Assembly: GCA_948567375.1 (NCBI GenBank)
Contig: OX419756.1
Location: 24,158,552-24,222,551, forward strand
Direction of reading: 5' to 3'
Source: Lunularia cruciata
Lineage: Eukaryota > Streptophyta > Marchantiopsida > Lunulariales > Lunulariaceae
Length of the DNA stretch: 64,000 bases
Positions within the stretch are counted from its first letter, which is position 1. Every line of letters begins with the position of its first letter. The translations under genes were made by a program, and so were the position numbers. Shown in pieces: positions 37,701-49,920 of the stretch. Below the pieces are notes generated by a model that worked only from the letters and a program-made list of their open reading frames with translations, was not told the DNA's origin and made no database searches.

Positions 37701-38978
37701 CTCTCATTCTCCCACTTTGATGCTTGAGTCATGTCACTGTAGCGATCATTGTGTCTCGCAAGCGAACTAATCAGCAAACGAACCCATGTTAAGGCTGTTT
37801 CAACACGCGATTAAGTTGCTTGGACCTGTCGAGACTGCCAAAGGTGAGAAGTATCATCATACAAGGGTGGTAAATGGTTACTGAACTTACAGAGACCTGT
37901 AGTAATCACGCGTGTTACTCTTGACAATTGAATACAAGGAAGCACACTATATGTAACCCAACTAGATAAGGTCATCATTTGAAATGTATGATGGATTTGA
38001 GAAACCGAGTCTTTCCTCACTTTATCTACAGTCAGGGAGCAAATTTGCAAAGGAGGACTTTTTGTGGGCGAAGAATGATAGGACGAGCAAGAAACTGCTC
38101 AGGTGGAATTGATCATCTCCTTGCATACTGTGAAGCAAGAAATCGGCTAGCGTGAGATCTTGTATAAAACGTATGGTGAAAACGGGGTGTACCTTAAAGT
38201 ATTATGTTCCTCGCTAAGTCACATGAACATCATTGCTTGAGGACTGGCTCTTTTTCATCAATAATGATGAGAATATTCGAATCTTCCAGCGTTTAGATTA
38301 TTGAAAATAACATCGGTAATTAGAATCACGTATCATTATCTCACTAGCATACACTAATTGGAAGAAGGAAAAGATAGCTTGACATGAGTGACAAAACAAG
38401 TCAAAGTTGCAGAAGAACGGAGTAATTACTTCAAACATTCAAAATAATATCTAACCAAATTGAAAATTCTGTTATTCCACTCTGGTACTCAAGAGCTCAA
38501 GAGCTCTTTCTAGTCCAGAAATAGCTCGCCATAAATCGTGCCATATGTATTTTAGATGTTTGCGGCAGAAAGGGCCAGAAGATATTAATCTTTCGATGAT
38601 CTCACTTCTCTGAACTCATAAAACCTTTGTCGGTTGCCTGGTTCCCGGTTCCGAGACGGGGAAAGAGAAAGAGAAGAAAAACAAGGAAGGGTTTGGGGAG
38701 AAGATAGTGTCTGCCTAAATTAGACCTTAACTTGACATATTCTAGAAAAGAAGTTAAGGGCAGCCACCATTCGCCTTCACTACAGATAAGCCACTATCTC
38801 ATCACACTATCTCACCCTAGTGTTAATCCAATCTTCCTTCACTTTCTTCTCAGCAATGCCCAATTTATTCTCCTATCTACATAGCACAACTGTTATCTGT
38901 ATAGCAAACCCGACTTCTAATTTTGGCCAGTGAAAGAGTCCTACTCACAAGAGACTTGTGGGCTGAATTACGTATGAT
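34776..38978. other. 5' flank of the myosin gene, no other gene seen
   Basis: The first 1.5 kb upstream of the myosin start is strikingly pyrimidine-rich on the plus strand (35.4-36.1 kb, including a CTC trinucleotide tract near 35697), so purine-rich in the direction of myosin transcription; this may be promoter and 5' leader. From about 36.3 to 39.0 kb nothing is recognisable. Open frames there show no domain. Confidence 0.5.
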
Positions 38979-38997
38979 AAGCATTTTCTCTAGATAT

Positions 38998-39085
38998 ACA
39001 GTAGGCGACCGCGTAGGAAAACCGAAGGGTGGGAAGACCCCATCAAGCCGTACAAGGGCGAGACCAAAAAGGATAGAATTGTCAA
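38998..39085 (-). mobile_element. LINE 3'-tail insertion, 88 bp, with 19-bp target duplication
   Basis: The minus strand reads GTCTCGCCCTTGTACGGC, the stem-loop segment TGATGGGGTCTTCCCACC and the family end CCTACGCGGTCGCCT. The 19-bp direct repeat AAGCATTTTCTCTAGATAT flanks it perfectly at 38979-38997 and 39086-39104. This is the clearest proof in the window that these short tails are inserted as units by target-primed reverse transcription. No poly(A) is present. Confidence 0.92.
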
Positions 39086-40031
39086 AAGCATTTTCTCTAG
39101 ATATGTTTCATAGTTTTTATTCCAAAGGGGAGTTTGGAGTTTAGTAACCACAACAGTACAACCACCTGCGAAACCACCAAAGTCTCAAAACCAGTCTAAG
39201 TTGACAACATAGTAATGGTATGGTTCGTACCGGAATATTGTAGGTGTGAAGTGTTGTACCTTGTGGCAGGATTGACGTGCCAAGACAGCCAAACTGAGTG
39301 ATTAGATTTATCGAGTGTCCATCATTGCCTATGGGGACGAGGTAAAGAATATCCGCAACCTCTTGGAAAGACCCGACCCGTCTGGGATTTCGGATCGAGC
39401 AACTACTGACTACATACTTGGGTAACAGTTAGAGAGGTGGGGCCTCTGGACAGACGCAGAGTTGAGCGTGGAGAGACATGATAGTTCCATGTTCCTTCCA
39501 CTCGTAGAGAGTGGTTTTATGACGTTGAAGAGTCAGGGCTCCCAACAAGCGTCAAACATAAGGACATGATAGCATTGGACTGGCCATCTCAAGATGGAGC
39601 CGTTGCCTATTTGTCAGCAACAAATACGGGAAGATTCAAACTGACGTCGCCAGGGTTCGTCCCTTAGGTAGGGAGAATCCTTACCTCCACCGGTCCTTTT
39701 CGACCGGGTAACCGGGCGGGACTTTGGGTCCAGAGCTCGGGGGGGACCGGCGACTGACGTAATCTGTACCGGCAGAGGTCGGACGTTTCCGATCTAGAAG
39801 ACCTTTTTGTCGGGAAGGAATCAGATCGATGTTCGGGCAAACTCCCGATAAAAGCTTGAACGTTTATTAAGAACATCCCCCAGCAAATCTGATATTTTTC
39901 TTAGCTCCAAGAGTTACGAGTCATAACTGAGCCTTTTGCAGGACCCCAGGAGTTCGATTTGGGGGGAATTTGGACCGACATGAACGTAATTTCTACCAGG
40001 ATAGCTGGTTGGTTTCATCAGCATTTCTTCA

Positions 40032-40077
40032 TATTAGGAAAAAGGCGACCGCGTAGAAAAAACGTAGAAATATGAAT
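40032..40077 (-). mobile_element. LINE-tail micro-insertion, 46 bp
   Basis: It contains AAAAAGGCGACCGCGTAG on the plus strand, the terminal bases of the LINE family read in reverse, followed by A-rich sequence. It is flanked by ATTTCTTCA at 40023-40031 and 40078-40086. The family stem-loop is missing, so the copy is even shorter than that at 38998. Confidence 0.7.
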
Positions 40078-40241
40078 ATTTCTTCAAAGCCCCTGACGAG
40101 ATCAATATTGATGTACAGTGTGCAGTTATCTGCTGTTCTAACCTATTCTTTCCCGACGGAGAAACTCCCGAACATCAAACAGCCTGCCGAAAAGTAGCTA
40201 GAGGACCCTGCCCAAAAGATATTCCTTCACAAGCACTGACT

Positions 40242-40920
40242 GTGGCTGACCTGACAATTTGGCAGGTCATGACGTTTCCTCGTGGACTTCGTCGTCGTGG
40301 AAGTCACGCAGCTTACCACGCCTGTACAACGGATTCAGTACACCGACCAATCTGTACCTGGTTCGATATAGACGGTACTTTCTCTCGCTGCTCAGTGGAC
40401 CTCTCGGCTGCGACGTCAGGGCGAACTCGCGGACCACCGCTTCAGACTCCAGACTCCAGCGGCGACGATCGTTCCAAGACTGGCAAGAGATAAAACAAGA
40501 TACGGTAGCTTCTGCCAAGTCTAGAGGTGCACCGAGTAGACAACGGCCAGGTCGTTCGCTTTTGCCTTTGGGACCGAGACAGAAACGTGGTGAAGCCGCT
40601 CGTTAGCTCCAACGAGATCTTGCCGGGGACTGACCATGCCTGCACGCTCGTTGCGTCTCGACACCAGGGTTCCCTGCAACGAAAAAAATTCTGTAGAGGA
40701 AAGCTAAATGCTTACACACACAAAAGACCATCGGCGACGTGGAAAGCAGTTTGACGGTAAACACAAAACACTCTGTCTTGTGGAGATTAGTGATGGTAAC
40801 CGTGGACAAATACTGAAAACAGACCCAGCTCGTGCCCCTGCAACTGTTAAAGATGGAGAAAGTAAGTAACTGCTCACAGACCAAGATGTGACATACGGGT
40901 ACCAATGCGACGGGTATCAT
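40242..40920. other. GC-rich block with overlapping open frames, unassigned
   Basis: This stretch is richer in GC and CpG than its surroundings and is open in several frames on both strands (for example 40259-40606 plus and 40518-40267 minus). I recognise no domain and no splice pattern. It could be a remnant of a gene or of a CpG-rich element. I do not call a gene. Confidence 0.3.
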
Positions 40921-41597
40921 TTACCAGAATTGAAGGTCTCGCTAAAAAGATGGAAGTATCGAGAACGCTCCTACGACGTACGTTACTGAAATTTTGTCAC
41001 CCCATGGCAACTTTATTAATTTGAGACAATGGGTTTACACAGGTGCTTGAAACCGTGCAATAAAAACCCAAGTCACCTCAGGAAGGGGAACTTGACGTTC
41101 GCGCCAGTGAAAACGGATTACAGTGGGATCCATTCGTTGCTGATTAGAGACTCAAAGCAGTGCTTTTGAACAAGCTTCGAAACAGCTGTTTTGCTGTCAC
41201 TGAACACGAGATGGATCGGGGGGTGTTTGTAACCAGCACGCCCCTAACTCCAATACACCTGGACCTCAATCAAACTGAGACGCACCTATTGAAAATATAG
41301 TATTATTTAAATTTGGTGTGTTACAAAAGGTTCGATGGCGTGCTCATAGACCCAACACTTCCTGACCGCTTCCCTCATCTAGAATCAGCTTGTCTGCTTA
41401 GAGAGTCCACGCAACTGGGTATTGCGTATCTGTATGAAGCAGGTCTTAGGAAACCCGAGCTGGTAACCAAGCAAGAGAGGGCACATGGTATCGCAGAGGA
41501 TAGCCTTCTGCGATAATGTACCAGGCCCTCCGTATTTGTATTTGGGTAAAAGGGACTCCCTACCGCTTACAATAGATCGTGATGACTACTCCTTGTT

Positions 41598-44192
41598 CTA
41601 CTCGCTATCAGCATCCTCATCATCATCTTTAAACATTGCAGCCATTCGCATGGCTAGCTGTGCAGCCATCTCTCGTCTATGGTGGTCAGATACTGTGCGC
41701 ATGTTCTCCCGCATGGAAGCCATCTCGTGCATCAGCTGCTCTATTTCATCAAAGTCGGCCTCCTCCAGAGCATGAACGCCGAGGTCGTTTTCCCTTGCCT
41801 CCTGCTCCCGCCCGGTACAATTAGCAACCTCACCGGCAAGTTCCACCTGCACATTCAGCTGTTGCTCCAAATGTCGGCTATCCACCTGGAGATGTTGGGG
41901 CTCATCGACCATGTCCGTTTCATTCGTCTCTGAAGATGTAGAGACGCTAACACCTTGGGAGGCGTCTACTGCATCATATAATACACCAGGTTGTACGTTT
42001 GTTTCCTGCAAAGGAAAGATTGGAGCTGCGGATGCTTGCGTCCACTGATCCTCCCATTCGGTGCCCTCCCATGGATCAGCTGACTCATTGTCAAGAAGCT
42101 CATACTGAACGTAAAAATCAGAATCGTCACCACTTGTTGACCCTGTGTACGCCAGAGCCAATGAGAAGATTATCTACGAAGCTGTACAAACTTACCAGAA
42201 CTTAGCGAATTCCTATGGGTGATGCAAACTTCTTGCGCATTCCTTACTGCTCAAAAGTGAAGTCTTCCTAAATGACAAATTTGTGATATTACTCCTATAT
42301 GCTTACCTTCTTCGGGCTGAGAAGATGTTACTTCATTTCTTTGACTGCTATCCTTCATCAATAAGCCTGGCCACATGTGGGCAGAGAGGGCTCCATGAAT
42401 TCTAGCGACACCTTGAAGATCGCCATCAACTGACATGCCTGCATTCGAGACTTGACACCCATTAATGACAATTCTCTAGCCCAAAGCGTCATAGTCAAGG
42501 TCGAAGACATATACCTATACACAAGCAACTCGCTCACAGTTTATACTGAAGAACTTCCTAAGTTGGTCCTGTACAACAGTAGCAGCACGTTCACATTTGT
42601 CATAGCCTGTTCTATCAACCTCCACATAATGCATCATAGGAACAAAAATGACAAAGGTTTCTGAGAGTATAAATGGAGACCGATAAAGTAAGAGGCAATA
42701 ATACATACATTTGTCAAAAACTTCATTGATGGCACAAGCTTCGATGTACTCTATTCCTCGCTCACTACACCACTCTATGCGTGACCTCCGTCCATCCTCC
42801 GATGCAGAAGAACAGTCTTCGCCTAGCAAACTGCTGCCCTCTGATCGATCAATGCCAAAGTCCCCAAACTCGGGGTGCGGATCACTGGACGATTCACCTC
42901 CTTTCTGCAATTTTCGGCGATATTCAGTGTGCGCAAAGTGATCAGGAGCATGATCAGCTTTGTTGCCGACACACAGTAGAATTTCGAAGTTCTCAAGTTC
43001 AACTTTCGTTGCCCACTCCTGCAACTCCTGGAATGTAGATTCCTGCAGCCATAAAAATCTCTCGATTCAATACCTCATTCTCGAGACGAAAACCAAAGTT
43101 TGCAATTTGAGATCATGAAATATCCAACGCGAAATTGCTCGTCTTCAACCACCCTAGCCGACTATCACGTCGTAATAAAGTTTGCAAACAGTTCGACCCT
43201 AAATTATCATGAGCACTAGGAGTGAGTCCGGTCATCCAGCTCAGTGATACTCTGGCACATTGTGTATCCACTGTTTAGAGAAATGCATCTCGTCTACTTT
43301 GGAAATGAAAGAAAACTTTCTTACATTGCTGAGGTCGAAGACCATGACCAAAGCTTCACTACGCCCATTTTGGGCTTCGAATAAACTTGAATCCTTCGCG
43401 AAAGAACTGTCAAGCCGTGCCATCCAAATGCACACATCCGCTGTGTAGTATTTCGTGTCGATTGTCCACCTGGAATCATCGAGCTTCATCAAATTTAAGT
43501 AAAGCAAAATTGGTTGAACCACAGTCTACATATGACCCCCAGTACCCAAAAAATCAATGAGAAACGAAGATTGTTACTTTTACCACTAGCAGCATTTCTG
43601 ACAGGACATTTGATCACACCAATAGAACATGGGAACCATGCAAGCAATGAACTCCATCCTGACAAGACCCAAAACAGAAGCTTGACTTACGCATGACAAG
43701 ATGCTCCAGACTCGGATGTAGCTGGAGTAGAAGGTTCCCTCGCAACGAGACCTGCAACATGCACCACCATAAGCGTCCATCAAGCTGCCTCCTTCCTTCT
43801 CGTAAAACCACTGCGGGGAAGCTGTGGAATTTCAACTCTCCACTTACGAAAAGTGCAGTTTATTTCAAAGTTCACGCAACCTAGAATTATATAGATGCTT
43901 AAATAAGGAACTTCCTAAGACCCCGAAACCAAACAGATCAAAAACAGTGCCCACCCGATCCAGTCCAGGAATGAGAAAAGGCCAGGGCAGGAAAGGAAAT
44001 GCGGCACACACGATTAAGAAGAGAACGTTTGCCGACAGCCGGAGGACCCACCAACAGAATGCTAGGTCTCGTTGTGAGCGTCCTCAATCCCCTCACCTCC
44101 GACTCCTCAGTCTGCTCCCGAACCTCAACAGCAGCAGGCATCTCCATTCCCATCTCGATCAATCCCTCACTCTCCACCTCAACACCTTGCAA
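41598..44192 (-). CDS. p34/AAGAB-like adaptin-binding protein with GTPase-like domain
   Basis: There are six exons: 44192-44012, 43751-43691, 43469-43325, 43042-42709, 42438-42307 and 42142-41598. Exon 1 has an acidic leader and the P-loop segment SILLVGPPAVGKRSLL. Exons 2-3 add WTIDTKYYTADV and VMVFDLSN, a Rab-like fold. Exon 4 holds the guanine-base loop LLCVGNKAD and the family signature EYRRKLQ, then FGIDRSEGSSLLG, IEWCSERGIEYIEACA. Exon 5 reads SVDGDLQGVARIHGALSAHMWPG. The last exon is acidic and closes with a helical segment DEIEQLMHEMASMR and REMAAQLAMRMAAMF before the stop. The domain order matches plant homologues of mammalian AAGAB (p34), a cytosolic chaperone for assembly of the AP-1 and AP-2 clathrin adaptors. 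A plant role in adaptor assembly is inference. The start Met is the first of the open frame. Confidence 0.93.
44015..44081 (-). repeat. Source copy of the 67-bp p34 exon-1 duplication
   Basis: These 67 bases at the 3' end of p34 exon 1 encode the P-loop. They recur without a change at 44924-44990, in the same orientation, 909 bp upstream of the gene. The left edge falls three bases from the exon 1 donor at 44012. Confidence 0.95.
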
Positions 44193-44860
44193 TTGCTACT
44201 CTTCACACTCAACCGTCAGTATCTTCACTTCTCTCACATATCGGCCGATCCACAAATTCAAACCTTGTTCCAGTCCCGCATGATTCTCCTTTCAAAGCTA
44301 TGGAAGATCTCACGTTTCGTGCACAACCCAATCTAATCGACCAAAAGTTTAAACGTCTCTCCTCAGCTCTGCATGAACCCATAAGAGAGTGCACGGTGGA
44401 ATCGTTCAGTATCTTCTTCCACCACAAGGACCAGACTGTGAGTGCTCAGGAAATCCCTAACATGAAACATATAGATACAGTACTAGTAGCATTAGCATGT
44501 CATCGAAGGCGTAAACTTCAAGGTGTTTGATCGTGAGCCCAAGTTTAGTATAAAATGTCTATGTATCTCGTAGATAATTAACATTGAAATTTCAACCTTC
44601 TAGGATCGTTCGTATCCAACAATGCAATCGTTTGAAGTTCTACTATTATCATTATTATTGAATTCACAATTAGGTAGATGTTGAGATGATACCGTGGTCA
44701 TTTTCTTCCCATGACCACCCTGAATAGTTAAATTCGACCTAGTGTATTCAATGCGGAGAAAATAAAAGAAAACTGAGTAGAACTAGCAGATGGGCTTTTC
44801 TGAAGTTACATTTTCATCTCCACGATAGTTACGAAATGTATTCCAGTGTAAATATAAATA

Positions 44861-44912
44861 GAAAAGAGAAAAAGGCGACCGCGTAGGAAAAATAAATAAG
44901 AAGTAATAATAA
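44861..44912 (-). mobile_element. LINE-tail micro-insertion, 52 bp
   Basis: It contains AAAAAGGCGACCGCGTAGGA, the LINE end in reverse, then an A/T-rich run. The direct repeat GTAAATATAAATA at 44848-44860 and 44913-44925 flanks it. The right-hand repeat ends exactly where the copied p34 exon fragment begins (44924). Confidence 0.8.
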
Positions 44913-44923
44913 GTAAATATAAA

Positions 44924-44990
44924 TAAGAAGAGAACGTTTGCCGACAGCCGGAGGACCCACCAACAGAATGCTAGGTCTCGTTGTGAGCGT
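44924..44990 (-). pseudogene. Copied 67-bp fragment of p34 exon 1 (P-loop)
   Basis: This is an exact duplicate of 44015-44081. On the minus strand it would encode the TLTTRPSILLVGPPAVGKRSLL segment, but there is no continuing frame or exon around it. It lies in AT-rich DNA next to the LINE micro-insertion. Zero differences across 67 bases point to a recent event. The fragment is not part of the p34 transcript unless transcription starts upstream of it. Confidence 0.9.
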
Positions 44991-46434
44991 AATTATTTAT
45001 GTTCAAAGTTGCAGTTTCCTGTTAAACTGTAAATTTTACACCCGCTTAATTTTTTTTCTTTTAAGCCACATCAAGAAAGCATTGGACTTCAATACGTATT
45101 GCACTTCTATAATAACCTCCAAATAATTTGAATTCACTGGTTGTGATTATGTAAAACATAAATAAATAAAATTCGTAAAGAAAGAAAATCAGAAGATACA
45201 TGTCCTTTGAAAAATTAGCAATTATTTAGTGATTTCTCTCTATAAGAACTTTAAATTAACTACCAAATAAAAGAATCCTAGAGAGTATCACTTTGAAATA
45301 GATAGAACGTTCAAATATTAGTGAGCACTCAGAATTTAATCTTTAGTTTTATTAAAAACTTAAGCTTTCATAGTATGCATACCAAATCTATTTTGATATA
45401 ATTCTTACTGAACCACATAATGTGTTATGTAAGAACTTACTAATAAAATCATTTAAAAACATTTATCCAGGTTATGCTTTGAAGTAAGATATATTCAGTA
45501 ATTATATATGAATTAAAAGGAAATGTTCCTTGAAATATATAAGTAGCTTATGTTCTCATGATAGAAATGCAAAAGCGTTCGATGGAATGTCCTTTAAGAT
45601 CATGTATATAAGAACTTCGAATATATAATATCAACTCTTATATAACTCTTTTTCTTCTAACTAGATAGCATTACAATGCTATTAAGTGTTAATTTATCAA
45701 TAGACTTGATAAATAATTTATTTTTATATTTATCTTTGGTAATAAAAGTGAGGTTTTTTTTTATATCATCTTAAGACGTATGTGAAGTGATAAGCATCAC
45801 GTAAAGAAATTATCTTTGAAGTCAACTATTAGAAAATAAAAATTCTGTATACAAAATTTTATTTTCATAACATGAGTAAGATCTTATAAAAGGATCATAT
45901 CTATCTACTAACCTATAGGTAAGAGATTATAGACCAATCCACTTAAGCATGTACATATAGTGAAAAAAATTTATTAAGTGAATCTCATTAAGCAATGTTA
46001 AAATCCATTTTAATATTTTTTTCAAAGACATATTTTCTTATTTCAAGCATATGATATAGACGTATTTTGCTTGATAACTACCTAGATATGCTTGAAATTG
46101 CTTAAATAAACCTAAAAATGAGCTAAGGAATCTAAGTCGTCCAATTTGGCAAGAATTTTTTGGGAGAACATATTCTATGTCTATTGAGATGGATTTTGGT
46201 AATACAAGTACTTTGCAGTCTTGTGAACTTGAAGACTTTGACTTGACTTTGAAGGAGATTATAAAAGATAGAGAATCTAATGCAACTATAGAGCATTTAA
46301 ATTAAGGAGATTAGGATGCTCCAAAGATGATCTTGTTGTCTTTAGCAAAGTAAGGATAGGTAGTTAAGCTATTTGTTGATCACAAGAAGGAAGCTCTTAT
46401 ACAAAAGGTGGAAGAAAATGTGACCATGCGGATA
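44991..46434. other. AT-rich sequence without recognisable genes
   Basis: This stretch is strongly AT-rich (44.99-46.1 kb), with no open frame longer than about 60 codons and no domain. From about 46.1 kb the composition becomes more balanced towards the LINE copy. I see no gene. Confidence 0.55.
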
Positions 46435-48225
46435 TAGTGTAGAACCATACTCACAAGTGAGTAATGAAGATGCAAATATGTGGACCAAGCCTATGCAAAC
46501 CTCATTGCTATAGAGAAAGTACAAGTTGAGCCCTAATGCACAATTGAGCTAGGATCCAAGAACAAGAGCAAAGATGTGCTTTAGAAGCATGAGGAATGGA
46601 TGAGTCAACCAAGAAAGAATGTAATGTATCTTGAAATTGTCACTCTATCAAGGAAGACTACAACCTTTGGTCCAATTTGACGTTAAGGAAGCAAAGAATG
46701 GGAGATCCTCCCATGCCTATGGAGATATACCGTCTGTTGCAATACCACTTGGAGAGAAAAAGATCCCTCTTCCACCCTAGTCACATATATCTCCAAGATT
46801 TGCATATCAACAACCACAAAATGGGAGGAACATAGAGGTTTTGAGAGAGTTCAACTACCCAAAAATGCTATAGGTGTTAGTCTCCTCCATATATATTAGG
46901 CCTACCCCTTTGCACAAGATCAATAGAGATGTCTATCTATGTGCCAAATCCCCAACCACACACTCAAATGTCGGTGGTCCAATGATATCACCAAAGACAC
47001 ATGTAATCATCATATCAAACGCTCTCAAACGTGATAAAAAGGTCATAAAAGAGAGAATAGTGCAAAGAAGGTAGGTAAGTCTATGGGCAGTACTAGAGGA
47101 AAGTATACCAAATGCCACCTATGGATCTACTAATAGAGGGAGATCATCAACATGAAGAATATGCTTTCACAAGGATTACGTCTAGGAAGTATGTGATAAG
47201 ATCCAAGGAAGCATGTGATAAAATCCTTGGATCTTATTGGCACTCCAAAAATACATAGGTTATCTATAGATGTGATACACTTCTTTGGAAGCTAGAGGTG
47301 AGGAGGAATACCTAAAGGGAGCCATGCTCTACACCTTGACACCTTGACTCTCAAGCCTACAAGATGAAGCTCAATAGTCAAATGGTCAAAGGCTTGCCTC
47401 ATCTGATCTACAAGGCCCATGATGTGTGTATCATTTGCCAAAAAGGGAAAAACACAATGTGGCATGGCCAAAGCAATAGATAAGAGGGTTCTCCTAAAGC
47501 CATGGCAAACAAAGGTTCTCCTAAAGGATCTCCTTGTTGTGTACCAATGATAGCGTGCAAGATAGTGGCTCTCTCCTATGAGAAGCCATGTTGGTAATAA
47601 AGGGAAAAAGGATAGCAATAGAAAGACTGCACAAAAGGAATGAGACTAGCCAAGGATCCATCTACTTCCTTAAGCTCTCTAAAGATGGATGCACATGAGA
47701 CATTGTTCAAAGCATTCTCAACATCTGCTTATAGAACAACCCACTATAGGTGGATATCTAAGTATGCTATGATGCTTAGAGATATAATCTCACAACCTTC
47801 AAGTGTAGAAAATCCAAACTGATGTGGATTGAGGTGTTGTCAAAAGTGAGAACGATGTTGAAAGAAATGGTACAACAAACTAGATGCAAAAAGACCTCCC
47901 AATAGTAATTGGTCTAGTGCCTCCTATGCACTTCTCCATTGTGAGAAGTCAACTAGCATCTAATACCTAATTAATTGATAAAGGAATCTCTCCCCTTGCT
48001 ACTACTATAGCCACCTAAAAAGGGCTTGGTAAACCACAAGAGAGATAATCAAGCTAGAAACAATCTCTAAGATGCTCATATATCATCTTTGACAAATCTC
48101 ATGAGGAGAGGTATGGGGCGGTGCACGACGCTTGTGCAAAAAACATTTATCAAAACATTAAAGCTACTTAGACTGATAGTCCAAGACCTCTAGTGGTACT
48201 CTCTCTCCTATACTAGGATGTAGCA

Positions 48226-48637
48226 TGTAACAATATGGAGTTTAGTGAAGGAGTTAGTAAGGTTAACAAAGTAGAGAATAGGCCAAATTAGCCTAGAATA
48301 TTCCAAAAGCATCTAGGAAGCTTCTTGGGAAGCTTCCCAACTAGTTAACTTGCACTCCAAGCAAGTAGCTTCTAGAAGGAAGCTTCTAGAAGCTTCTAAC
48401 TAGCTTAGCTTGCACACCAAGTAGGCGATTTCTAGAAGGAAGCTTCTTGAGAAGCTTCCTAGTTACTTTGCTTGCACTCTAAGAAAGCGGCTCAAGGAAG
48501 CTTCTCAAGGGCCTTGTATGCTACCTATAAATACCAAAGCTGAAGCTCATGTTATGCATTTGGAGTTCTCCTTCATTCAAGTGTCCCAATGTGAGTTTCC
48601 ATTCTGCTATTTCTCTCCTCGGTCTTGGTCTTTTACA
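48226..48637 (+). repeat. 5' LTR of gypsy element 2
   Basis: This 412-bp LTR runs from TGTAACAATATGG to GGTCTTTTACA. It is the inverse complement of the element 1 LTR type. Internal repeats of the AGAAGCTTC kind are more numerous here than in element 1, which accounts for the greater length. Confidence 0.88.
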
Positions 48638-48657
48638 TTGGTATTAGAGCAAGAATG

Positions 48658-49920
48658 GGATGGATGGAATTTATAGACCACCAAATCCACTTCCGCCAAA
48701 CCATTGGGATTTTCATGTCCAAATATTACCCAAGTATTGTTTCACACAATTCATCACCTCGTGCTTTGGGCGGGATTTTCTACATATGATCATTGTGTAT
48801 GAGGAACCCTTGATACTTCCAATTGTAACTTATTTAGAACAGTGGACATGCTGCATCTATGTGTTAATCAATTAGATAAAGTGGAAGTAGTGGGATAGAG
48901 TAGTAGCTATGGCGGAAATACCAGACATTATCCTTGCGATGCAGCAACAAATCCAACATCTTACTCCATTGCTGGATGAACGAGATTAGCAACGACGAGA
49001 ACACATAGAGAGAGCGTCAATTTGAGATGGAGAAGATTACATTTGATTTCCAAAACCCAACGTGTTTGAAGGCAAGAATCTTTTGGGCACAATGGAGAAT
49101 TTTTTGTTTGACTATGAACGTTACTTTGAAGCCACTAATCTTCAAGATGAACAGAAACAGATTCTCTTGGCCTCTAGCCAATTACATGGTGTAGCAAAAC
49201 TTTGGTGCGATTTGGAGTGGAGCGAGCTGAATGATAGATTGTTGCACCAATTTTGACATGGGTAGAGTTCAAGGAGGTAATATTGGGTCGGTTTCAAACT
49301 ATATATGTCACCCGTGCCGCACGTGATAAATTGGCGGAGTTGAAGCAAGTTGGCTTAGTAAGGAGCTACATCACACAATTTTAGAACATCATCATGCAGA
49401 TTCCAAATATACAAGAAGGTTAAGTTTTGGATCAATTTTTGTGGGGATTGAAGTCACAAACCAAATTGGAGGTGACCATGCGGGAACCACAAAACGTAGA
49501 AGAAGCAATGCAATTGGCTGAGCGCTTTGATTCCTTGGTTGTGACAACTTGGTCTTGACCTCAACCTACACAAGGCCTACCATTACACTATGCACGGATA
49601 GAAGAACCAACACCAATGGAGATTGATGATATCCAATAGAAACCACTTGGTAGTCTCCATTGGTACAGCGGATAGAGAAAGATTGCAACAAAATAGAGCT
49701 TATTTTTATTATTACCAAGTTGGACATTGCATTGTTGAATGCCCACTTAGGAATGGGCGACCTTGACAAGTTGCCCAAATGGAGATTGTAGAACAGAATG
49801 ATCAGTGAAACGAGGAATCCCAATAGGAGATTTTGAGCCGCATATTGGGAGCTTGATTAGTTCCAATGGGATTGAAGGCTCAACTTTTGCAAGTTTGCTT
49901 CACTTGCAAGGTACGATATC
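48658..49920 (+). pseudogene. gag and protease start of gypsy element 2
   Basis: The frame begins with MDGIYRPPNPLPPNHWDF at 48660. After interruptions it continues FEGKNLLGTMENFLFDYERYFEATNLQDEQKQ and LASSQLHGVAKLWCDLEW (49062-49256), typical of the gag capsid-like domain. A zinc-knuckle remnant (YQVGHCIVECPL) lies near 49710-49745, with the first Cys lost. The frame then reaches the protease start at 49860-49910. Several stops break it. Confidence 0.8.
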
